Assembly (NCBI GenBank): GCA_954871525.1
Contig: OX940861.1
Location: 35,415,201-35,479,200, forward strand
Length of the DNA: 64,000 nt
Direction: 5' to 3'
From: Parietaria judaica
Lineage: Eukaryota; Streptophyta; Magnoliopsida; Rosales; Urticaceae
Below are positions 55,534 through 64,000 of this stretch, piece by piece (the stretch's first letter is position 1; every line of letters begins with the position of its first letter). The translations under genes and the position numbers were made by a program. The notes beneath the pieces were generated by a model. It was not told where the DNA came from. It was given only the letters and a program-made list of their open reading frames with translations, and made no database searches.

Positions 55534-56743
55534 GTAACAAGGTTATGATAAAGCGTATTGATGTTATGATAAAAATAAAAAATAAAAAAAAATTGACCTT
55601 CTCTTCGTGCTTTTAATATTTTTTACTTCCTCTTTGGTAATAATTTTCCCTTAAAATATAATAAAAATTGTTAAACGTTAAGCGTAGAGGGATATAATTG
55701 ATACATATTGATAAGCTCACTGCTCATGCGACAAATAGGTACAAAATTATAAACTTAGAGGGCAATTCGATACAAAATTATAACTTTATGGGACAAAATA
55801 ACAATATTAATTGCGAGGGATGATCACATAATGCATGATAAGGTGATAAAAAATTATAAAACAAAAGTTCAATTGACAATCACAAATCACAATATAGCAT
55901 AATGCTAAGTTTTAATGGACTAGGTGATATTAGCACAAATATAATATTAAAAGTTGAGTAGAGTTTTCGTACAATCGAATTAAGAGTGGGTTGGGCTTAC
56001 AAGAGCTTTGAATTGGGTAGGCCTGATTCAGGCTTTCTTCTGTGGCTTTGATCTTAAATATACGGTTTCATGAAATATGCTTCATTGTGGGATCATTTTG
56101 TGCTTTCTTTCTTTTCAACTTTATTTTTGTGATGTCTTGACTTGACATATTAAATACTATTCGGTTGAAAAACCGTAAATTTAATATTAAACCAAAAACT
56201 GGATATAAGTAGACGTTAATACATTGTGAAATATAAAATCTTAAATCACATATTGAGCACTAGTCATATGAAGTAAATGCATTTCCGATTCAATATATTA
56301 TATAATAATGGTATACCGCTTCTTAATGATTTATAAGTATTCGGGTTTCTTCGATGCATTTTGTTTTACCCTTTAAGTTTGGTATTCGATATCCGTAGTA
56401 TATCCGGTTCTCACTTAAAGTTTTGATTTTTAGTTTCTTTTGTCCTTATATGATAATCATGTCTAATTAACTTTATTCATTATTAAAATCTAATAGGTAT
56501 TATTTTGAGATTTTTATTGAAAGCCCATTAATTATTAGGTCATCCATATAATCTTTTCGGCAAGTCGCTTGTTAGGAAACTCCACTAAAAAATACCCGTC
56601 AACAAACCTACGAATCAAACCTTCAGTAATTTCTCGGTGACTATTTTTTAAACAAATCTGTTTATACTAGTGACTTATATTCAAATTTGGAGCTAAATAT
56701 TCGTCAAATGTCAATGCTCTCTGGATGTTTACTTTTATCCTCT

Positions 56744-58049
56744 TGTTCGAATTTGGTTCCAAGACCAAAGAGGCTCAAGCACGAATCTTCTCGACTCAAG
56801 ATTGATACGGGTGAAAGAAGAAAGACTAAGAAGGGCTGATTCGCCTATGCGCGGAAGAATTTGATCGAGCGCGGTCCCACCCGAAGCCAATGCAAGATCG
56901 AGCCAATCCCAACCGAAGGAAAGTCAAGCCGAAACATGGAATGTACTTCTTCATCGATCCAACGCAAACAGAAGACAGACCGAGTTCACGGGTCGACTCG
57001 CGAAGGAAGGTTCGCTCGAATCCCGACCAAGCGTCAACAACGACTCATTCGAAGAAGATTGTCCCCTCAGAAGCAACACGACTCCGTACACGCCAAGGTT
57101 GTCCTAACATATTCAAGGGACCAACAAATTAGGGGTTATTAAAACCTTGTAATCAAAGCCCAATATGAGGCCCAAATCCATGTCTATAAATAGCAAGGTT
57201 TGAATTTTCCTCGATCATCCTCGATAATCGTCGATTATCCGTCTTGCCGATAGACATCGGCAAATATTCCATGCCAATCGATTATCAGTAAAAATAGTGT
57301 AAAAATAACAAAAAATTGTATACTTTACGAAATTTTTTACACTTTTCAACAATTTTCGGCAAAAGTACCTTCAATGCAAAAAAACTATTTTAGTATGACA
57401 TGATTTTATTTGAGTATGACATGATTTTATTTGAGTATTTACACATGTGAGCGTGAGACTATATTTTATTTACATATGTAAACTTAGTAAATATATTTTT
57501 AAAACTATTTTAGTGTTTTTTCCTCGATAAGTTTCGATAATTCATCGACAATTCTCGATAACTGTCGGTAACGATAAGCTACAATTTTATTAGTTTTTCA
57601 TAGATAATCCTCGAAAACGACAACCGATTTATCAGCAAAAACGACATTTTGAACCTTGATAAATAGTATAGGATGTCACTCATAAAAGCCAAAGATAGCC
57701 AATTGAGAAATGTACTAAGTCTTTCACCAAAAAGAGTAATATCACTCATATCAAGAACATTCTCTCTTCCCCTTTTCCTCTATTATTGTACAAACAAGAA
57801 TCCAAGCTTGTACTTGGTGTTCTTCACAATTATTAGTACAAAGAAAAAAAGGAATGTAAGAATCAAGAGGCATTTTATAATTGTTTTGATCCTATTTATC
57901 GTCTTTCATTTATTCTAAAGTGCTTATCATTCCACGTACGATATTAACGGAAGCGTATGACCCAAATTCTCTCACCGAAAAACTCACTAAAAACGGCGTT
58001 TCCACGTGCGACCCCGTGACTATTGAACAAACGGTATTTACCCACAACA
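56744..58049 (+). mobile_element. Probable degenerate solo LTR, split by a hAT element
   Basis: GC-rich, ORF-like but motif-free sequence at 56800-57130 is followed by a TATA box (TCTATAAATAG, 57184-57193), a C/T-rich leader and a TG/CA-type end (CCCACAACA at 58049). It starts TGTTCGAATTTGG. This order is typical of a gypsy LTR. No clean target duplication was found, so the limits are guesses. Open frames at 56861-57142 are not genes. Confidence 0.35.
57194..57658 (-). mobile_element. hAT-type MITE (CAAGGTTC group, copy 2)
   Basis: A 465-bp element with ends CAAGGTTTGAAT and TTTTGAACCTTG and a perfect 8-bp duplication, ATAAATAG, at 57186-57193 and 57659-57666. It is an inverted copy of 13410-13891. 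The duplicated target is itself the core of a TATA box. Confidence 0.92.
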
Positions 58050-58255
58050 CTCCTCATGTCAACTGCCAATTTGATGGGCTCTCTCTTTCTCCAATACAAC
58101 TATGTATATTTGCATATTTGTTAGGTACTTTACATTAGGTCCATAGTAATTAAACTCAAGATAACCCAATTGCCAATTTTAAAGATAGAGCACATAACCA
58201 ATTACCACCGAGTCTTTAAGATTTCATGATTGGATGAATTTCTTTAATAAGTTAT

Positions 58256-58446
58256 TAAAAGATGTTGGAAAATGATTTTCTTGCCCCCGCCTGTGCGTTG
58301 AATCTCGTACAAAGTATATACAATGTTAGCATCATGAGAATCCCCGAGATTAAGCAATTCCTATGCTAAGAATGTGGCAATCATATACACACTTGCCAAA
58401 TATAAAACAATCAAGGATTAATGCTATTATTACATATATTCTATTA
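58256..58446 (-). repeat. 3' LTR of Copia-E
   Basis: A 191-bp LTR, identical to 62761-62951. The purine tract (GCGGGGGTA in element orientation) directly precedes it at 58447-58456. Confidence 0.93.
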
Positions 58447-59659
58447 TACCCCCGCAGTCGAAACGTGTGGTGGCCGTACGTTGAGACTGTCCCGAAAGTC
58501 TTCAAATAATACCAATGGAAGACCTTTGGTAAAAATATCTGCAATTTGATAACGAGATGGAACATGTAAGACGCGAACGTGGCCACGAGCAACCTTTTCA
58601 CGGACAAAATGGATGTCCATCTCGATATGTTTAGTACGCTGATGTTGAACAGGATTTCCAGAGAGATAAATTGCACTAATATTATCACAGTATACTAGTG
58701 TAGCTTTCTGAAGAGGACAATGTAGCTCGAGAAGAAGATTCCGTAGCCAACAAGATTCAGAAATGACATTGGCAACGCCTCGGTATTCGGCCTCTGCGCT
58801 AGAACGAGATAAAGTAGCTTGCCGTTTAGAGGACCACGTGAGCAAATTATCACCAAGAAAAACACAATATCCAGATGTTGAGCGTCTAGTGTCCGGACAA
58901 CCGCCCCAATCTGCGTCTGTGTAGGAAAGAATAGTGGAAGTGGACGATGGGTAAAGATGCAAGCCATGATCGAGAGTACCTTGAATGTAGCGCACAATTC
59001 GCTTGAGAGCCTGCATATGTTCGGCCATTGGGTTATGCATGAATAAGCAAATTTGTTGCACGGCATAAGAGATGTCGGGTCTCGTGAAGGTAAGATATTG
59101 CAGAGCTCCTGCAAGGCTACGATAATGCGAAGGATCATCATATGGTGTAGTGGAGAAAGCACTCAGTTTCGCTTTTGTATCAACTGGAGTAGAAGCGGGC
59201 TTGCAAGTAGACATACCAACCCGTTCTATAATGTCTTCAGCATACTTCTTCTGAGATAGAAAGAGACCACTAGCATCACGAGTGACAGCAATCCCCAAAA
59301 AATAACTCAGTGGCCCCAAGTCTTTCATCGCGAATTCGGAGCTGAGAAGAGTCATAATGGACGTGCGAAGGTTATTAGAAGAAGTTGTTAAAATGATATC
59401 ATCCACATACAAAAGAATATAAGCCATCTCAGTGCCTTTACGGTAGATGAAAAGAGAGTGATCCGACTTGCTGTGAGAAAAACCAATGGAAGCGACATAA
59501 TCGGCAAATCTTTTGTACCAAGCACGAGGAGCTTGCTTGAGGCCGTACAAAGATTTTTTGAGTAAACATACATAGTCGGGATGAGCAGAGTCGCGGAAGC
59601 CCATGGGTTGATGCATGTATACGGTTTCTTTGAGTTCCCCATGTAAGAAAGCGTTTTTA
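58444..59659 (-). pseudogene. Copia-E RT C-terminal part and RNase H
   Basis: The frame resumes after a one-base deletion near 59659. It reads HGELKETVYMHQPMGF (from about 59645), then the catalytic YILLYVDDIILT, then RNase H with DADWGGCPDTRRSTSGYC, SSAEAEYRG and the terminal ADIFTKGLP. The last codons overlap the LTR edge. RT and RNase H residues look intact. Confidence 0.88.
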
Positions 59660-61320
59660 CGTCAAGTTGATGAATGGACCATTGTTTAGAGAGTGCTAAA
59701 CTGAGAACAGTGCGAATAGTAGCCGGTTTGACAATGGGGCTAAATGTTTCGCCACAATCTACGCCTACTTGTTGAGTTTTGCCATCACCTACGAGACGAG
59801 CTTTATGTCGTTCAAAAGAGCCATCAGATTTTTCTTTATGTTTAAAAATCCACATAGATCGAATCACATTAACATGAGGTGGACGCGGAACCAATTCCCA
59901 CGTCTTATTTTTAATAAGAGCAGCATATTCATCGTCCATGGCCAATTTCCAATTCGGATCACTGAGGGCAGACACAGGAGTACGAGGAAGAGGGGATTTG
60001 GAAACTTGAGTAACAAGGCTATATTTTTTGTTGGGTTTGATTATCCCATGATGACTCCGTGTTACTGGGCGTTGGATTGGCATGGTAAGAGGCTGAACTG
60101 AAGGGTGAGGGGAATCTAGAGGTGTAGATTGAGGATTTGGCTCATGTTGAGTGGGTGTAATCGAGTTGTTTTGAGAAGAAGTTGGAGGAGTATTTAGAGT
60201 GGGCTCAATCTGTGAAGTTAAATGGTGGATCATGTAGGGAGATAAGGCATCATCTAAAAAATCATAAGTATGAGATGGAGAACTCTGCAATTTAGCAAAT
60301 GGAAAATGAGTCTCATAAAAAATTACATGGCGACTTATAATGATTTTATTAGATGAAGAATCAAAGCATTTATAGCCACGGTGATTAGATGGAGAACCCA
60401 AAAAGACACACGGGGTAGAGCGGGCTTGAAGTTTATTTATGGTAGTGGATGGGAAAAGCGGATAGCATAAACAACCAAATACCCGAAGATGCGAGTATGA
60501 TGGGTCTTTTTGATAGAGGATTTTGAGAGGTGATTGGTAGGCTAATAATTTGATTGGAATAATGTTTAGAAGATATGTTGCAGTTTGTAATGCATGATGC
60601 CAAAAAGATGGAGGTAGAGATGCATGAGCCAGTAAAGTACGAACAATATTGTTAATGGTTCGAATTTTACGCTCGGCTTTGCCATTTTGTGGAGAAGTGT
60701 GAGGACAAGAAAGACAAAACGATAATCCATTAGCTTTAAAAAAATCCCAAAAAGACCCATTATCAAATTCCTTCCCATTATCACATTGGATGTTCTTGAT
60801 GTTACGTTCAAACTGAGTGAGGATGAAAGTACGAAAAGAAAGAAATTTGTCAAAGACTTGAGACTTTTTAGCTAAAGGAAATGTCCATAGAAAATTAGTG
60901 TAATCATCCAACAAGAGAAGATAATAACGATGCCCCGAAGAGCTCAAAACCGGAGATGTCCATAAATCACAATGGATAATATCAAATGGCATAGAAGTAG
61001 AAGAAGTCGAAGCAACAAAAGGCAATTTAACATGTTTGCCAAGCGGACAAGAGTGACAAAGATTAGAACGACGAGTTTGATTACACTCTATAAATTTATT
61101 TCTCCTAAGAGAGTCCAAAACAGATGCACCCGGATGACCCAAACGCTCATGCCATAACGATGGCGCCAATACAGTAAACATGGATGGCGAGGTTGTTCGA
61201 TATGAAGTGGAGGTGGTGAGAGGGTATAGTTCGCCACGACTATCACATCGCATCAGACGCGTCCCCGTCTGGAAATCCTTTACAGAAAAACCAAATGGAT
61301 CAAATTCAACAGAAACATAG
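59660..61320 (-). pseudogene. Copia-E integrase and RT N-terminal part
   Basis: The open frame from 61253 carries integrase: the zinc motif in LWHERLGHPG and CHSCPLGKH, then D-D-E motifs in IIHCDLWTSP, QCDNGKEF and SPQNGKAERKIRT. The polyprotein linker and RT start follow (WELVPRPPHVNVI, HKARLVGDGKTQQ, then WSIHQLDVK). At 59659 the run of A after GACGT is one base short, and the frame departs before the RT active site. Confidence 0.88.
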
Positions 61321-62658
61321 TTATCTGAATTTCCTAACAGAGACTAACTTTTTAATAAGAAGAGGAGCATGAAGGACATTTTTTAAAGATAAGGGTGGAT
61401 TTGGGGAAGATAATTGGGTGTGACCATAACCACGAATTGGAATTGAATGACCATTTCCGACAATTATACCACGATTACTGCTCAAATTAAAATAAGACGA
61501 GAGTTCACCTTGGTTGGAGGTCATGTGAGAAGTGGCGCCGGTGTCCATGTACCAATTTGCATCTGGAGGTGTAAGGCCAAGAGTGTACATTGCTTGCTCA
61601 ATGTCCGTAGGAGATGGGGGGGCTGTTGCAGAAAAAACTTGTTGAGGTCGAGGTCCTAAAACGCCAGGCTGATGGTGGCGTTGTGGAGCATAAGGTCGTG
61701 CCCAAGAAGAGGTTGGAAAAGGGCATGGAGGAGTAGCCCAAGGCATCCACTGCCAAGGCCACTGAGCACTGGGCCACTGCTGTTGGGTGGGCTGTTGTTG
61801 TTTGGACTGTTGATTCCCGCCACCGTTTCGATGTCCATAGCCACGACCGCGGCCACTATTGCCGCTCCTACCACCATTGCGCCCACCACCACGATTATGG
61901 CCATTATTAAAGCGGTGCGAGCCTTTCCGTTCACCATTAGTGTACCGATTTTGGGAGAAGTTTTCAGCCACGGTGGGAGTTTCACTGGTCCCACGAGCTA
62001 CCATAGCAGCACTGGACCCCACAACAGTTCGCTTAGCGAGGCCCGCCTCTTCAAGAGTGAGCATGGACCGAGCTTGGTAAAACTTGGGAAGGGGGTTGCT
62101 TTGACGAATGAGCGTTCCAACTCCGTAATAGGCGTCGGTGAGGCCTGCCACTAGTTGAAGAACAAGCCGGTCGTTGGATACTGGGGCTCCGACATTTTTG
62201 AGTTGGTCCGACAAGACTTTGAGCCGTTGACAATACGTAGAGACATTGGAAAAATCCTCCATGCTTGTGTGAGAGAACTCTTGTTCGAGAGTTACGGCAC
62301 GGGAATTTTTGTTGTCTTGGAATATATTGCGCAACCGATCCCAAGCTTCCAATGCCGTGGAATCGGGTTCAAGAATTGTATGCAAGAGGTCGTTTGAAAT
62401 GGTAGCATAAATCCATTGAAGGACTGTGGAATCAAGGGTTGACCATAGTTCCTTTTGTGCATCTGTGGTAGGCTCTTTTGTTTTTCTAGACTCCGGTGGA
62501 ACTATATGGTCGATGACCCGGTGAGATCGAGCGTGAATTTTGAAGAGTTCCGCCCACGATGCATATTGAACGTTTTCCATCTCGAGAGTGATAGGGATAT
62601 GGTTCTTGATGTTGGAAACAGCAAGAGCCGGATGAAATTGAGATTTGGAGTCAGACAT
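61321..62658 (-). pseudogene. Copia-E gag and protease
   Basis: The start is ATG 62658 ([14 protein letters not shown]); the open frame extends further upstream through the leader and primer site, but those codons are not expected to be used. The gag helical domain is followed by an RGG-rich stretch ([13 protein letters not shown]) where many copia elements have a zinc knuckle; none is seen here. The protease has [13 protein letters not shown] (near 61550). A small deletion near 61322 shifts the frame after LVSVRKF, before integrase. Confidence 0.87.
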
Positions 62659-62748
62659 GGTGGAGGAATGAAATTGGAGATGAAGAAAGGCTTGGGCGCT
62701 GTGGAAGAGAAGGAAAGAAAAAGAAAAGAAAAAAAAAAGTGCCCTAAA

Positions 62749-62760
62749 GCTCTGATACCA
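62749..62760 (-). other. Primer-binding site of Copia-E
   Basis: TGGTATCAGAGC on the minus strand, complementary to initiator tRNA-Met, directly abuts the LTR end CTTTTA. This fixes the LTR boundary and the TA terminus. Confidence 0.92.
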
Positions 62761-62951
62761 TAAAAGATGTTGGAAAATGATTTTCTTGCCCCCGCCTGTG
62801 CGTTGAATCTCGTACAAAGTATATACAATGTTAGCATCATGAGAATCCCCGAGATTAAGCAATTCCTATGCTAAGAATGTGGCAATCATATACACACTTG
62901 CCAAATATAAAACAATCAAGGATTAATGCTATTATTACATATATTCTATTA
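62761..62951 (-). repeat. 5' LTR of Copia-E
   Basis: A 191-bp LTR with a TATA-like GTTTTATATTTGG in element orientation. It is identical to the 3' LTR. Confidence 0.93.
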
Positions 62952-62956
62952 GTTAT

Positions 62957-64000
62957 TTTACAAAATTTCCAATTATTTTAAGCATTAGAAAATCATAATT
63001 ATATTATATACAATTGCTATTATAGAAAATCATAGTAGCTTTGGGAGTATATAACTAACCCAATGCTATTATTATAAGTAGATATTGGCTATAACGTGTA
63101 CAAAAAACCAATTAGTGGGTTATAACGTGTCGTGTAAATCATTGGCTACTTATTTTTTTACCACTTATTTTATTATTTGCCAATGTCACAAGTCACAACT
63201 ATGTAATATTTTAGCATATATACATCTAAGTCTACTGTACTTGCATCTTCTATGTTTGGCAAGTAATCTTGTTTGATAGTTTCAATATTTGTAATTAACT
63301 ATGTACATGTAGTCAAACCAAATGTGAACACACACACATATATATTTAATATATAAGAGGTTCTTTGTTCGGAGGATATCCTCGGAGATGACGTACGTGA
63401 TTCATGTTAAACAACCTTAGTTTTGGAACACTACAAATCATAAGACAAAGATGATCATAAATCATGATAATAATAATTAGGGCTCGAATTAATGTAAGAG
63501 AATAGTGCAGCATAAGATGAAGCTAATAAATTAGTGGTCACCATTTTGGTGTTAATTAAAATTGCAAGAACTTCCAATATGTTAGGTTGGGTGGTGAAGG
63601 TACATTCCTTAGGATCTTCCATTACTGCTTCCTCAGATTCCCTCATATTACGTTGATCAGATGTATATATACTAACAACCTCCACGTCTTTCTTTAATTT
63701 AATTTAATTTTGGAAAGTGCAGATCTGTGTGTATGTGTGCGTATTTGTGGGGCACTGTGACACACAGATAGAATAAACTTTTAGAAATAAATATATATGT
63801 TATAATATACTAACTCAATTGAAATTTGAAAGTATTAGTCAACTCATGAATGTGAAGAACTATAGGTATGCGTTAAATTAGTGTTGATATTTCGAAAGCA
63901 ATATTGATGCAAATGTTTTTTCTTCGTTATCTTAAAGAAAATAACATCGTTCAAACTTTAACATGACATGCGAAAATTTTGCGTTTTGATTAAAGTGTTT
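62957..64000. other. AT-rich intergenic DNA
   Basis: No confident gene. One minus-strand frame is listed separately. A short CA/TA tract lies near 63330-63350. Confidence 0.5.
63455..63685 (-). CDS. Hypothetical small ORF (76 codons)
   Basis: It starts MEVVSIYTSDQRNMRES and ends SPNYYYHDL. There is no recognised domain. Codon use is less AT-biased than in surrounding chance frames in its first half (EEAVMEDPKECTFTTQPN). It could be a fragment or last exon of a host gene lying to the right. It may equally be chance. Confidence 0.2.
   Translation of the reverse strand: MEVVSIYTSDQRNMRESEEAVMEDPKECTFTTQPNILEVLAILINTKMVTTNLLASSYAALFSYINSSPNYYYHDL

Larger units (their letters stand above)
54063..56743. 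other. AT-rich intergenic DNA with AT microsatellites
   Basis: No gene is seen. It contains AT tracts at 54532-54574 and 55430-55527, and a duplicated phrase (ATAACATAATAACATTAATCA) near 54585 and 54635. Confidence 0.6.
58256..62951 (-). mobile_element. Copia-E: full-length Ty1/copia element with 191-bp LTRs
   Basis: A 4.7-kb element on the minus strand bounded by a perfect duplication, GTTAT, at 58251-58255 and 62952-62956. The LTRs are identical by eye, implying very recent insertion. Read in element orientation, the LTR starts TAATAG and ends CTTTTA, so the termini are TA...TA rather than TG...CA. The polyprotein order is gag, protease, integrase, RT, RNase H (copia order), but two frameshifts break it. 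The sequence resembles Ale/Retrofit-type elements from family knowledge. Confidence 0.95.

Noticed and set aside
1..64000. tRNA, rRNA, CRISPR arrays or bacterial-type operons
   Set aside because: None was found by eye. The direct repeats present are LTRs, tandem duplications or microsatellites.

Overview
This is plant nuclear DNA, most likely from a eudicot. It has plant-type spliceosomal introns, an AT-rich intergenic background, Ty3/gypsy elements of the Tat lineage (two RNase H domains plus an antisense gene), Ty1/copia elements, hAT-type non-autonomous elements with 8-bp target duplications, and two single-copy plant genes. Nothing bacterial, organellar or CRISPR-like is present. Only two host genes look intact: a PHT1-family phosphate transporter (19909-21549, minus) and a two-exon plastid-type aminotransferase resembling Arabidopsis VAS1 (exon 2 38013-39164, exon 1 41279-41419, minus). 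An internally deleted relic of a second PHT1 copy lies at 18019-18173.

Layout. 1-8291: 3' portion of a gypsy element (Gypsy-A), with a solo LTR of another family (D) in its pol region and a degenerate antisense gene before its 3' LTR. 8292-17811: AT-rich DNA with two palindromic foldback elements, one split by a hAT element and the other by a solo LTR of the Gypsy-C family, then a further hAT element. 17812-21985: PHT1 relic, a small hAT element and the PHT1 gene, in two tandemly duplicated segments. 21996-37682: a Mutator-like element with a GC-rich insert, split by a complete 13.7-kb gypsy element (Gypsy-B, TSD GTAGT), which is itself split by a second family-D solo LTR (TSD AAAAG). 37690-41419: remnant of the PHT1 repeat, then the aminotransferase. 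42099-54062: a four-level nest: copia-F LTR, then hAT-1, then Gypsy-C, then hAT-2; a sister element, hAT-3, sits in the other copia-F LTR. 54063-58255: AT-rich DNA with a probable degenerate solo LTR whose TATA box was hit by a hAT element. 58256-62951: a copia element (Copia-E) with identical 191-bp LTRs. The rest has no confident gene.

How the parts relate. The polyproteins of A, B and C are all broken, mainly by stop codons in A and B and by frameshifts and deletions in C. Target duplications and LTR comparison give a relative order of insertion. The most interesting system is the antisense gene shared by Gypsy-A and Gypsy-B. It runs opposite to pol and has a PF04195-like N-terminal domain, a long coiled coil and a hydrophobic segment. 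It has an apparent 75-nt intron at the same place in both elements and is followed by hairpins that show a compensatory base change. Introns on this strand would not be spliced from the sense genomic RNA, so they can survive retrotransposition.
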